Positions 46,893 to 58,764 of a DNA stretch of 64,000 nucleotides are shown piece by piece; position 1 is the first letter of the stretch, and every line of letters begins with the position of its first letter. Under the pieces are notes generated by a model that worked only from the letters and a program-made list of their open reading frames with translations, made no database searches and was not told where the DNA came from. Where the stretch lies: positions 124,001 to 188,000 of the forward strand of contig NC_063073.1 in assembly GCF_022605165.1 (NCBI RefSeq), in the 5' to 3' direction. The stretch is from Purpureocillium takamizusanense. Its lineage: Eukaryota > Ascomycota > Sordariomycetes > Hypocreales > Ophiocordycipitaceae. Both the position numbers and the translations under genes were made by a program.

Positions 46893-48196
46893 GTCGTCTT
46901 CTGGCCTTTTCTCTTTCTTCTTTCTTTGCCGGGGAGGTCCGTCCGGTATGTCGTTGTGAGGCACCGAAAAAAGAACGATGCAGATATACGCAGCTTCATG
47001 AAGCATCGTGAAGCATCTCTGCGGGTCGGACAAGCGGGAACGACTTTATATAAGCACGAGAGGCCACGGCCGCATGACCATTCTCCTGCGGCGCATCTTG
47101 AAGCTTCCCCTCTTGGACTTGTTGATGTACATGCAAACTATACGCACGTCGCGTGCGCGAGCCCCCTCCACCCCCCCTTTCCCAGCCCCTCGAACTTTGG
47201 GTCCTTTCGTGAGCGACGACCGACTGCCAGGACACAGCCCGGTGGATTTGGTCTAGAGAGAAAGTGTGAGAGAGAGTCGCGGCGTCTCTTACGCTTTTTG
47301 CGGCGTCACGCGTCCTGGGGCCGGATGCTTTTCGATGTCCGTGTCAAACATGACCACCTCCCCGTCCTGGCCGCATCAAGAGCGAAGTGGAATTCGTTGC
47401 AAGATGCACGCATATTTTCACGTTCGTGTGTCACGTACGAGAGGTCCTTTCATGCCCTCTGGAGTTCATCGCAAGCCACATATGAGAGAACACACACACA
47501 CACTCACTAGTTACGCACCAGCTGAATCATGATACATACATTGTCTCTCTCAAGCCGTCGCCAGGCTGGCCCATATACTGCACTTGCCTTTGACGCCCCC
47601 CTTTTTACCTTTGGGCCTGCATTGACGCCCCCTTCCCCTCAGTCGTGCCGCCCCTTTTTGAGATACATGGCATCCCCAGGCAGCAGTGGGAACAGCCGCC
47701 AGGCTCATGTCCATGTCGCCGACACCCTCGTCTCGTCCGCGGCACATTGATTGATACACACAAACGACCAAAAAAGGGCGTTACGGAACCACCACCGAGC
47801 ACCACCAGGATGGGGTCTGGCTTGTCATCAGAAGCAGCGGTATTTCGCCCATCCGCTACCCATGGAAGCGAGCGGAGGACCGGAGGGGAAAAGAGTGCTT
47901 GATGGATGGAGGGCGGGCGTTCGTGCCCCCGACGCCACCACCTTCAGCAAGCGCCCATGATAAGCAGTGACACACATGCATGCTAACTAAAAGCCTACTA
48001 CATACAACCATGCTCTCTCATGACGTCTGCAACAAGGCACGTTCGAGTACGTAGATGTTTCTTCTCTTCTCCCTTTGAACCCTTCTTCGTCATTTTTTCT
48101 TCGTCGACCCCGCATTTCCCATTCTTCGCGCACACGCACGCACGCACGCACGCACGCTCGCGCCCAGCCCGCTGCCCGCCGCGGAAGTAGCCAATT

Positions 48197-48211
48197 CCCC
48201 CCCCCCCCCCC
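48197..48211 (+). repeat. C15 homopolymer
   Basis: Fifteen C residues in noncoding DNA; sequencing length error is possible. Confidence 0.85.
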
Positions 48212-48918
48212 GCGTTATTATCGTCAGCGTTTGTCGTCGCCATCGTCAGCGTCGTCGTCGTTTATCGTCAGCGTTCGTCGCCGTCGTCGTCGCCGTCGTC
48301 GTCGTGGCGCCGCGCAAAGATCCCCCCGAGGCACAAGCACGCGCGCTCGAAACGACGCCCAGCGGCGGCGGCGTCGACATCGCATGTGGGACCTCATCAG
48401 GAAAGGGAAGGGAAGGGGGTGATTAAGAAAGAGGGGGCCACGTACCGCGCCGGGCCATCATCGCTTCGTTTCGAGTCTTCGACATCAAGCACGCTCGTAA
48501 TGATTTCGTCATGCTGTCGGGGTTTCGAGACGGCTCTAGACTGTCCATGTCCCTGTCTCTGTCTCTGTCACTGTCCCTGGATGGATTTTTGTTTCTATTT
48601 ATTTTTTTATTTTTTTTATAATGGCTATCGATCTGGCTCCCCTACCCGAACTAAATAGGTAGGCAGGCAATAAGTTAGGTACTCACTACTAAACACAGAC
48701 GACCCGAGCTCGATCCAACCTCGAAATGACGGATCATCTCGAAACATGGCCCGCCATCTTGTAATGCCTCATATCCGGACGCTTGGTCCGCCCGACGGCG
48801 CTGCCTGATGTCTGTGGACGCGATGACTCTCTCTCACATCCGGCTGTTATATATGCGGCCAGGGGATCCTCCCTCTAAGAGCCATCCCCCCTCATCGTCG
48901 TCGTCGTCGTCGTCGTCG

Positions 48919-48954
48919 TGTCGTCAGTGTCGTCAGTGTCGTCAGTGTCGTCAG
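48919..48954 (+). repeat. 9-bp tandem repeat, four copies
   Basis: Four exact copies of tgtcgtcag, flanked by CGT triplet runs, about 165-200 bp upstream of a small secreted protein start, in its probable promoter or leader. Confidence 0.9.
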
Positions 48955-49119
48955 TGTCGTCGTTGTCGTCGTCGAAGTCGCCGCCGCCGCCGCCGCCGTC
49001 GTCGCCACCAACCCACGAACCATATCATCAAGAGATAGCCCCCCCGAGCAACGACGCTTCACTGCCATTGTCGAACCCAACGATATATAGATATACACAT
49101 TGACAACGACAACGACAAC

Positions 49120-49524
49120 ATGGCCCCGTCCCTGTTCCATCTCCTCGCCACGGCCCTCGTGGGCTCTCTCTTCTACGTGTCGGCCAGCCTTCGCCTAGAA
49201 CACGGCGCCTTCATCGACTCCCCAAACTTCGTCCACAAACACCCCGGCTACAGCGAGAACGAGACCAAATGCCCTCGCAAGATCATGGGCAGGCTCCGCG
49301 GCACCTGGGGCCCGACCAGCACCACCTACACCGCCACGGCCACGCACACCCGCCACGTCAATTGCGGGCCCTGCACCCCGGCCCGCTTTGCCCGCCTTCA
49401 CTTCGGCCCTGGGCCCCAGATTCTCTACACTACCACCGTCACCGCCACCACCCCTTACACCACCACCGTATTGGCGTGCAACGCCGGGCAGTTGCCCCGT
49501 GAAACCGCGCCGCCCACCCACTGA
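49120..49524 (+). CDS. Small secreted Thr/Cys protein, family A copy 2
   Basis: Uncharacterised 134-residue single-exon protein. The first 22 or so residues form a signal peptide (HLLATALVGSLFYVSA). Four cysteines follow. The middle reads TATATHTRHVNCGPC and the end TTVTATTPYTTTVLAC, the same layout as the protein at 42703, so the two are probably distant paralogs. A sequon (NET) occurs near residue 47. Function unknown. Thr-rich stretches suggest O-glycosylation. Confidence 0.65.
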   Translation: MAPSLFHLLATALVGSLFYVSASLRLEHGAFIDSPNFVHKHPGYSENETKCPRKIMGRLRGTWGPTSTTYTATATHTRHVNCGPCTPARFARLHFGPGPQILYTTTVTATTPYTTTVLACNAGQLPRETAPPTH

Positions 49525-49738
49525 GTATAGAGCTTCAGTATTCTGTTCTGTTCCCGCGGACCTGGTTGGTGTTGTCGGTGGTTTGGGAAGAATCAGCAAG
49601 GTCATGTTATGCCGGCTGGTGCATTTCCATCGTCGGTTCTTCCGTACTAAACGCTTGTTTATTGTACATATTTCCCTTCTATAGCTCCCGTCGGCGTATT
49701 GGTCAAGATCATGTCTTGCGTGCGCCGTTGCCACAATC

Positions 49739-51569
49739 TCATCCTTTGAAGTCAAGCTCGGCAGCCCCGTGAACTGGCCGGCATTGATGCAATCTTTCAG
49801 ATGCTGTTCGTAGCCGTGTCGCGCCAATGTCGTCATTCTTTCCCTGATCGACGGCTTCAGCTTCCGCGTCTGCTTCCGCTTCCGCTTCATGTTCGGGCGG
49901 CGTGGCGCCCCGTGGGGTCGCGCTCTTGGCGAGCAGATTCCTCGTGGCATCGACTCTCCAAATGCGCGGCCCGTAGTCGCTCTCGTCCCGCCGATTCGCT
50001 TCCACCCAGGTGCAAATCTGCCCGCGCACCTCCTTGTTCGATGTCACCGTCACCTCGTCCGTCGCCCACCCATGCATGTACGTGGACAGCTTGGAGCTCT
50101 TGAAGCTCGCGCAACGCGCCACGTCGAGTGCCACGGGCGGCAGTCGGCCCTCGGAGACGGCGCGCTCCATCAAGGGCCAGTCCCAGTCTTGCTCGAGGAC
50201 ACGGACGGGCATCTGCACCGTGGCCGGGAGCCGGTGTATAGATAGTTGCTCGAACCGTGAGCGAATTGCCGCGTCCGACATGAGCCGCGTCCGACATGAG
50301 CCGCGTCTCGTCGTCAAAGGGCACGAGCAGCCGCCCGCGCTCGCGTTCGGTGCTCGTCCCGACTGTTTTGAGGACCTCGTGAAAGTGCTCGGCCGCCTCC
50401 TTGGTGCACACCAGGGTCCTACCGTCGAGTATGGGATACAGCGTCCGCGCCATGACACCTCCCTCGCTTTGGTTCTCCTCTACAATCTGCGTCCGGGTCG
50501 TCTCCTCCTGCCACGGCTGGGGCTGGAGGCGAAGGTGTGTAATGTCGGAGATGAGGTCAACCAGTACCGTATGGTCCAGGTTCAGCGTTTGCGTGAGGCC
50601 GTCCAGCTCACTGCCCAGGAGACTCTTGATGGCCTCTGTGAGCGGCGGGGAAGGTTGCTGCAGGAAGTCGCCGTCCTGGTCCTCGAAGACGACCTGGACC
50701 GCAGGGTCGATTCTCGACAGCTGGCCCAAGAACGCGTCGACGTCGTTGCTCGTCCGACGACTAATGTTGGTCAGCACGACGCGCACTCGCGGGACCCGAT
50801 ACTCGTGTCGGTTCATCAGGGCGGCCGCCGCCAGTCGTCTGACCTGCCTCGCCAGCGGGACGTCCTCCCACTCGGACGGGTCGATGTCGTCGCCGACCGA
50901 ATGCTCGCCCCAGCCCCAACCACTGTCCGTCATCTGACGCGCCAGTCTGTCCGGCTGCAGCGTGCGAACATCAAGCCACTCGGCACCTCTGTCGACTACG
51001 TCGACTTGAATCTTGGCCAGCTCCTTGAGCGTGCGGTGCAGTCGTTGCTTCTCGCGACCACGCAGGCCAGCCATGCGGGCGATCTCCCTCTTGCGTGCAT
51101 CCCTATCCGAGCCCTGGAAGGACTGGTTGACGGCCACGAGTGACTTGCACCGCTTGATGATGTCCCACTTGGTCCGACCGTGGGACGCGTCGATGGTGCA
51201 GACTTCGAGCCTCCGGCCGAGGGCCTTGAGGGTTGGGTCATCTAGAGGTGTCGCGAGGTCAGAACGCATCTGCTCGAGAGAGAGCTGCGTCTTGTTCAGG
51301 TCTCGTAGCAATGCAGGGAGCCCTGTTGTCTGCACCGACTTGACCCTGTCTCTCATGCCATCAAGGAGTAGCCCAACCTCGTCTGCGAGGGGCTGTAGCA
51401 CGGCGAGCGTGTCTTTCGCCGTCTGCAACATGGCATGGCGAGTCGTGGCACAGTTGGAGGACGTCGGCTTGCCTGCAGCATTCGTGGCTGCTTGCCCGGT
51501 GCCGTCACAAATTTGCAAGGCGCCCGTTGCCCGCGTCGATGGCGATGATGTTGGTGTCAGACTCGTCAT
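49739..51569 (-). pseudogene. DUF1308 (C7orf25/UPF0415-like) gene, frameshifted
   Basis: Resembles the fungal DUF1308 family with a C-terminal PIN-like domain; cellular role unknown. From the ATG at 51569 the frame codes a normal helical N-terminal half and DUF1308 sequence (LNLDHTVLVDLISDITHL, DGRTLVCTKEAAEHF). Near 50300 it shifts: the native continuation (RFEQLSIHRLPATVQMPVRV, then VALDVARCASFKSSKLSTYM and VTSNKEVRGQICTWVEANRR) is in another frame that ends at 49739. The cause is a 16-bp tandem duplication (50268-50299). Total span 1831 nt is 3n+1; without one copy it would be exactly 605 codons. No GT-AG intron can remove the extra bases. As written, the protein is 560 residues with an unrelated Arg-rich end. 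It may be a true pseudogene, a strain allele or an assembly error. Confidence 0.82.
50268..50299 (+). repeat. 16-bp tandem duplication causing a frameshift
   Basis: Two exact copies of gccgcgtccgacatga, followed by seven more matching bases. It lies inside the DUF1308 coding sequence. Confidence 0.95.
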
Positions 51570-53809
51570 GTCGTGTCCGCGGTCATCACCTCGCTTGGAA
51601 CACCCAACCGTGCTCTCTGCCCAAGCCCTGCCGTTCGTTCCTTCCCAGTGGCATAGTAGTCGTGTTTCGTGTCAGGATTGTCTCATTGTTTGGAAAGGAT
51701 CTGAAAAAGTTCTTTGACCTCGCTTTTCGTCGCCTTGTTGCCTACGCGCCTGTGCAGCGGGTAGTGAGGTCAAGGTTTTGGAGGGCTTCGGCGCATGGTT
51801 GAACCGTTCCGGCGGCTCTAGCATGCCCCTCTTAACTACGAGTCTACCTACAATGCTACTTCGTACATACCAGTTTTAAGTTGCTTCGCACTTTAAGATG
51901 GCTACGGATAACTCATCCCGGTGTACGAGTATGAATCTCTTCGCTCACCAACACATCCAGAGGTGTCGGCACCCAAACACGAGCAGAGCATGCAAGCACA
52001 ATACGCCCACAGCATGCCACCCATCCACCCTCGCCGCCGCTCCATCGGCCCCAGGCCAGCAGCACGCTCGACGAGTCTCGACCATCGGCGGGCTCTACGC
52101 ATCTAAACTGTACGCGGTGGGCCGTTCATGCCGCCGGCAGCCACCACCACCACCCAGTCGAACGGAAGTTCGTTGTCAAAAAGCCTCTTTTTCCCACCCA
52201 TGGCGTAGTAGTGTTGGCGTTCTACACCGCTTCAACCAACGCTTTGGGGACTCGGGAGGCGCACACCAGCACAGTGCCTTTCGTGCAGTCATGAGCAGCG
52301 AGCGGGTGTCCGTACATGTTTATTTTGCCTCGGCTCACCCGTGTTTCAAGTCCGATCGCGCACGCACGCACTTACACGCTCCCTCCGTCCTGACACTGTG
52401 CGTTCCTGGTGGCGGCCGAAACGGTTCGCGGGCTCGGCAGCCAGCGCCAGCCCCACGCATTAAAAGTTTCGTGCCACGAGTAATGCTTCATGGTCGTTGG
52501 TTTTAGTCTCCTTCTTTTTTTCGGGGTGCTCTTTCACCTTTTCCTGCCTGCCTGCCACATCAGGGACGTAACGCAACGGCTACACACCGGCGTCGCGGCC
52601 CAAGGGCAAAGGCAAGACGCCACCGTCAGGGGGGTCCGTCCCTCTTCGGTAGTACTGTTCTGTATCCATCCAGCACGCATAGAGTTACTAACGTTAGTCC
52701 CCGCCCTCCACTTCGAACACACAAAATCGAGGTATATGCTGGCTGCGGCTCCAGATACTCTCATTCGACATTGCATGTGATTCCCCCCACGTGAACAAGG
52801 GAGGAGCCACAGATACTGCATACCCTCCCGGAGCAAAGGAAGTTTTTTCGACCAACGCACGGCGACCCTACCCTAGAGAGCCCACTGGCCATGACTCAAA
52901 CAGTCTCATTTTTTTCTTCCCAACCGGCCCCGTTTCCGCGCCGACGGAACAAAACGCACATGCCCCCTCTCGTCACTTTGACACAACGCGGTCTCTCTGC
53001 GTGCGCACAGATGGGGATGGGGGAGGGGGGGGTTCGCGGACGTCTGGCCTGACTGGGTTACCGCGACGTCCGCGCACCCCCGTGATGGCCCATTGGCAAA
53101 CGTCACGGCCACGTTGTTCGGCCCCATTTTCTGCAGGCAGGCACTTAATCACGACGTAGCAAAAGGACCCAATCGCCCAACGACGGGGGAAAAGCCGGAC
53201 CGGGCCCAGACGCCTACCTAAATGGCTGCGCGCCCATGGCAGCGACTCAGTAGCGAGGGACGCGGCCCATGGTGACACGGAGCGAAGACGGCAGACTCTG
53301 CAGTACCGCGGGACTGCCAGCTCTGCCCGCCCGTACGCCGACGGTGCCTCTTTGTCACTGTCTGAAGTTGAATGTAGTTGGAGGCTGGCTTTGTTGCCGT
53401 CGTGGGCGATACTCCCTGGATCCCAAACCGCACAAGGCTTGAAGTCTCTCCGTGCAACACACAACCCGCTCTACTGTAGCTCACTGGACCCCCTGAATCG
53501 ATCAGACTGTGTCGCGGCAATGCGCTCAGAGGCAAACGAAAAACGTATGTATAAAAAAGCTGCATATGTAACCCTAGGTAGAGCAGCATCGACCAAGCGT
53601 GTTTGTGTGTCCCGATCATGCTTGGGTCAAGCCAGAGCCTGAGCCGCAAGAAGGGAAATGAAACCAAACCCTAGCACCATATATCTTGCGCACCCAAACA
53701 CCAGGCCGGCGCCACATCGCGGCCGCCGTCCGAAGCACAATCCAATCCAAAAACTCTCCACCGTGCGTAAACAGAGCATTCATTTGCGAGGCCAGCGGAC
53801 ACAAGTCGC
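51570..53809. other. Intergenic region (2.2 kb)
   Basis: Between two minus-strand genes. Short open frames lack family similarity. No RNA gene or repeat family was recognised. Confidence 0.5.
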
Positions 53810-54700
53810 TTAGACCTTGATCTTGAAGCAAATGGGGCCCGACGTCCTGGGGATGTTGAAGCCGATACCGTCCATCTTGTTCATGCCGCCGAGGAAAGCG
53901 TTGGAGCCCGTGCCGTCCGAGTTGACGATGGACTCCGTGTGGCTAGAGCCGTCGCAGGGACCGCCCGAGACCGTCATGGCGGTAATTGGCGACTTTTCGT
54001 CAAAGGCGGTGAGGCACGAGGCATCGCCGCCAGACCACTCGTTGTTGGACTCGTTGCCGAAGTCAAACTCGAACCAGGTGCCGCCAAACATGCCATTCTT
54101 GGTCGATGTGAGCTCGCCGACGCCGCAAGCGCAGGCGCCCTGGCTGTTCTTGTCGAAGACAACCCCCTGCTTGCTGTTGGCGGGGAGGTCGAACTTGAGG
54201 GCGTTGGGGTTGGCGTTGGCGAAGAAGCCGTTAATGAGGCCCTCGGGGCCGATCTTGTTCCAGCAGGCGCACTTCTGATCCTTGCCCTGGGTCTCCACAA
54301 AGGTGTTGCGGTAGTCGTACTTGTCCATGATGTCGAGGGAGACGAGCATCATGTTGCAGCCGTACTGAGAGCCAGTGCCGCCAACGTTGCCCTTGTAGGC
54401 AATCTGCTCGACAGTGGCGCGCTTGCCGCCGCCGCAGAAGGGAGTGTACTGCTTGACGCCGGCGCCGGAGCCGCCGGAGCCGCCAGCGCTGGACTGGGCG
54501 GCCTGGGTAGAGGTGGCGGCAGGAGGAGGAGCGACAATCGTGGGCTGGACCTCGGCCTTGACGGGGGCGGGTGCGGGCTTGCCGGCCTTGACGAAGTCGA
54601 GGCGCTTGTGCAGGTGCTGATGCTGGTGAGCGGCACCGCTGGGGTGGGCAGCGACGCCGAGGGCGGTCGCGAGGAAGATGGCGGTGGTAGAGACCTTCAT
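53810..54700 (-). CDS. Secreted Asp f 4-like allergen family protein
   Basis: Secreted protein of 296 residues in one exon, similar to the Asp f 4-like family of filamentous fungi, whose biochemical role is unknown. The signal peptide (about 1-18) is followed by a His-rich propeptide ending in a Kex2 site, KR (32-33), then a Pro/Ala/Ser/Gly linker (about 40-85). The conserved domain starts at about 86 (YTPFCGGGKRATVEQIAYKG) and includes GSQYGCNMMLV, ACGVGE and FDFGN, with paired cysteines. The first ATG has an intact signal peptide after it. The upstream CT-rich leader suggests strong expression (inference). Confidence 0.85.
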   Translation of the reverse strand: MKVSTTAIFLATALGVAAHPSGAAHQHQHLHKRLDFVKAGKPAPAPVKAEVQPTIVAPPPAATSTQAAQSSAGGSGGSGAGVKQYTPFCGGGKRATVEQIAYKGNVGGTGSQYGCNMMLVSLDIMDKYDYRNTFVETQGKDQKCACWNKIGPEGLINGFFANANPNALKFDLPANSKQGVVFDKNSQGACACGVGELTSTKNGMFGGTWFEFDFGNESNNEWSGGDASCLTAFDEKSPITAMTVSGGPCDGSSHTESIVNSDGTGSNAFLGGMNKMDGIGFNIPRTSGPICFKIKV

Positions 54701-57700
54701 CGTGAAGTTGAGAGGGTTTCGTTTTTGCGAAACTTTTCGATTCGAGTGATGCTTTTCTTCTTTGTTTCTGTATCGTCAGGGTTGTCCGTATTCCCAGAAT
54801 ACCGAGTCCAACCGAGAGCCGAGAGACGCCGTGAAGGGTCGAGGGAGCGTGGGTGTTGATGTTTTGCTGTAGCGACGCGACGAAGGCGTTTGCGAGCTGC
54901 GAACAAGAACCTTAAGGCAGGTGACGACAAAGTCCGCAACGTTTGAAGGAGAGTGTGGTCCGACGCAGCGGTACCGTTTGGCTCGTGAGGTAAGGAATGA
55001 CTTGAAGGACAAAGAAGGGCTGGGACGAAGGTCCAGAAGAGATGGATACGAGAGGGCGGGAGTAAAGGGGCACAGGGGCTGGGGGAGGGAGATGAGGGCG
55101 TAGTATTATTAACTACCAACTTGGAAGTGTGAAGGGGGGGGGGGCACCCTGCCCTGGAGCACCTCACAGGCCAGCGCGCTTGCACGTTGCCAGACCCCAT
55201 TCGCATGGGCTTCCCACCACCCCGTCCCCATCATCAAAGGCCGAGCGCTGAGTCTGGTCTGGGGGGGACAGGACAGTGCCAGCAGCACTGGCAAAGGCAA
55301 CCCGCTCTGGGGCGCTGGGGCCGCTAGACAGGCGGGTCTCACGCTATAATGACCGTGGGTGGCCCTGGTGCCCCACCCGCCGCCAGGGGTTGGCTCAGCG
55401 GCTGGTCCAATGGCATTGCAGGAATGCCATTAAGGTGTCGATGGCTGCCAGGTACATGCCGTCCGTCATTGGCCGATGGGCTGAAGAACTGGGGCCAAGT
55501 TGCGCGTTCGTCGGGCCAGCCCTGACGTTGGGCGCAAGACCATCCTCATGCACAGTACCAGGCCAGGATCGGTACAAAGTACTTTGGGGGGGAAGCCTTA
55601 CCTTGGCACTACCAGAGGAAGTCAGTTAGTCGTTGGGCGGGCAGACACTGCTGGGGGCCACGACTCACGTGCTGAAAGGGTACTACAGCCAGGAACCGGG
55701 CCTGGGTGCCATGCCCGGGCTGAAGGTCGGTACCTACTCGCGCCAAAGGTGCCTGGAACACTAACACTCACAGCCCGCGCGCTCCAGGCCCCACGGCCCT
55801 CCACCCAGCCAGCCAGCTCCTGCAGGAACGGCCGCCATCGCTGCATCCGCTCGCCCACTGGGCTCCTCCCGGCAAGAGTCAGTCATCGGGGCCCCAGCCA
55901 GCGTGTGCGCATTTCTTTAGCACTACAGTACAGTACGCTGCACTGGATGACCTGCCCGGTAGGCTCCCCTGGGGGGAGAAAAATTCAGTTGGTGTGAGGC
56001 CTTTGTTGAGAATTTTCTTGTGCCAACCGGCTTTTGCCTGGCTGCTTGCTTGCTTGCTTGGCTGGCTTGCTTGGCCTGCTTTGCTTGTCCCGCCCCCTCA
56101 GCTGGTGTACCAACTTGAAGCGTTGCATGTGCTCCGTACCGCACCACAAGGTCAGTACTACACTGTACCACCCTTCCCTGCCTTGGAAACGTCGGTACCT
56201 TGCGTTCGTTCGGACTTTAGGGTTCGCCACGCCTCGCAGGCCCATCGTTGTCGTCGGCGTTGTCGTCGGCGTCGTCCCACACATGCCCACCGGTTTGCGG
56301 CCGAGGCTCCATGCATCCATCCCTCCCCGTCGATTCCGTCTCTCCATGGCCACGCGTCTCGAACAATCCACGGTCTTGGGCTTGGGGTGGGCATGTGGTC
56401 GCCGACCGGACCGCCGCGATCCTGCCAAGCTGCCTCCTCCTCACCCCTGCTCGCGCCAGCGAACGACGACCACGACGGGGGGCGCGCTGTCGGGAGGCCT
56501 GCCACGGTGACAGCGCATCATGGGCCGCTGCGTGACGACGTTGCAGCCAGCCAGCAGATACGCAGCTGCATGTGTTTTGGCGTTTGTCGTCGTCGTTGTG
56601 CGCCATCATACTGCCACCTGACTTAGTGTGTACAGCATGTACGCAATGCATGCAGCTCGCCCACGCTGGCACCCGGCCCGTGCCTCATCAAAACCGGCGG
56701 CGGCAGCGGCGCGGCCGGGAGATACGATGACACCCTCACCGTGTCCGCCGGTAGGTGAGTGACGATCGGCGCGCGGTGGCACTTCGTATTTTCCCTGCTT
56801 TGCCCCTTGGAGGCAGGAGAACAATGACGACGACTACGGTACTCTATCCTCGAGGGGGGCACAGCCAGCCGCCGGCCGGGGACCGCGCCCGCCTTTGGAA
56901 TGAATAACACGGTGACCGCCCGGCAGCCAGCCATCCAGCCATCTTAGACCCGTGCCTGCCAAGGGGGGCTTGGGGGAAACAAACAAGGACGGGCCTGACT
57001 GACCCCGGCGATGGTGCCAGGGCGAGACAATGGTGGACTGTGGGACTTTCCGTCGGTGAACCGTTGCGTGGCCGTGGCAGATCTCTCTGCGACGTGGCGA
57101 TGATCATTCTATTCTAATATTATCCGACATCCTGGCGGGAGGAGTCTTTTGCCGTTCGCCCTCTGCCGCGCTCTTTTTCTACGGAATACCCCTGTCTTGG
57201 TCGCGCGCCAAATTTGACTGCCGGTCTTTGCTCCTCATCCTCCTTGCTCATCAAGCTGCTGCTAGTACAGCTGCTGGCTGCCGGTGGTGGCCCAGCTCTG
57301 TGCACTAACTCAGTACCGAAATTAGAAGTGCGTCCTGCGCCTCGCAATGCATGCGCGCGGGCACGCGTCACCTTTTGCCCTGCCCTTCCGCCATGGAAGC
57401 CGCCGGAACTCGATAACCTGTCGATTTGCTGCCGCCGCCGCCCTTTTGACGCAGGCGATTAGGAGGAAAAAAAAGAAACTGATTGTGTGGCGTCAATCGA
57501 AACACAAACTGATCAGTTGGGCCGGCCCGGCCACCCTGTTCTCTCTCCCTCTCCCCGAGACAGACAGTGCGTCAGTAGCCGCCCGCCGCAGCTGGCCGGA
57601 TCGGCTGAAACATGAACAAACGCCCCGGAATGCCATCGCTTTTTTTTTGTGCCTGATGATCAGATGATCGACTGCTGGTGGCCGGCCCCCCTGCCCAGCA

Positions 57701-58764
57701 ACGACGACGAAGACAACGACGTCGTCTGATGAACGCTGCTATGCCGCCGCACTTTCTTTGTCCATCCTCGTACGTATCGATTTCTCACATAGGCTGGGGG
57801 GGCTTCGGCAACGCGGCGCACCGCCTCTTATTGGCCGTCACCCACACCTGAAACGTTCAACCTCCCCGGTGCGTTGTCCACGATTTGAGTACGGAACTAT
57901 ACTGTAGGTACGTGGCTGAAGTAAGCACGTACACGACCACCCCTGAATGATTAGCCACGGGCGACCTCTCGTAGTCAGTATATCGAACCAAGCAGTAAGG
58001 TATATATGACGGATACTTTAACTCTCCATATCTGTGAGCGAAGAGCCAGGATCATAGTATTGTATATGGGGCTCACAGTGAGTTCCGTGGTCCCCCAGTC
58101 CTCCCGTTTACCATCCCGTCTCCTTTCTGTGGCGGAGTACTCCACATAGAGGCTGAGCTGACCGCAGCAATGGCCGGCCAGCGCGGAGCGGCCCGTCAGG
58201 ATAGCCCGCATACATCCTACACGTACTTCGTACTACACCGCTTCGTGCGTGTTGTCGCGAAGCTGGATATCAGACCCTTCAGCACCCCAGTTGCAAGTAA
58301 TCGCCCGAGTGGCACGAGTCTACCAAGGACTGATCGCCCACGGACAAGGGGGACGAATGCCCTCGCCGTGCTTCAAAGGCAGACCTGTGACCCTTGCAGT
58401 CGCCTAGCGTGTCGATTCCACTCCCTCCCGTGTCGCCCGCAAGCTCCACGTCCGCGCCGTCGATCGGGAGCGCGGCCACCGGTCACTAACCGCAAAGCTT
58501 GGCCGACAGCCCCCTGCCGCGCCCCATCCACGAACCTGGTCATCATCTCCATTGAGCGCGGAGACGGATTAACAGCACTTGTCGTATTCATTACGCTCAT
58601 CTTAATCGCTACTCCGCTCTCGTCATATACTAATTAATGCGCTTAGGAGTGGAATCGTCTACCACCTTGTTGCTGCTCCAAGACAACTGCCCCCCTTGCG
58701 AGGCATGCCGTCCCAGCCTGCTTCTCCACGGCCAATCAAGCCCTTTGTCGTCCTTCTCCTTACT
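54701..58764. other. Long gene-poor region (4.1 kb)
   Basis: Contains the promoter of the Asp f 4-like gene and a long stretch with no supportable gene. A GCTT tetranucleotide tract occurs near 56044-56060 and a G10 run near 55134-55143. Most open frames are short and lack codon bias. Confidence 0.5.

Larger units (their letters stand above)
46893..49119. other. Long intergenic region, repeat-rich
   Basis: 2.2 kb between divergent genes. It holds CA repeats (about 47491-47505), a CACG tract (about 48126-48155), a C15 run (48197-48211), GTC-rich imperfect repeats (48226-48305), a CGT tract and a 9-bp tandem repeat. No convincing gene. Confidence 0.55.
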
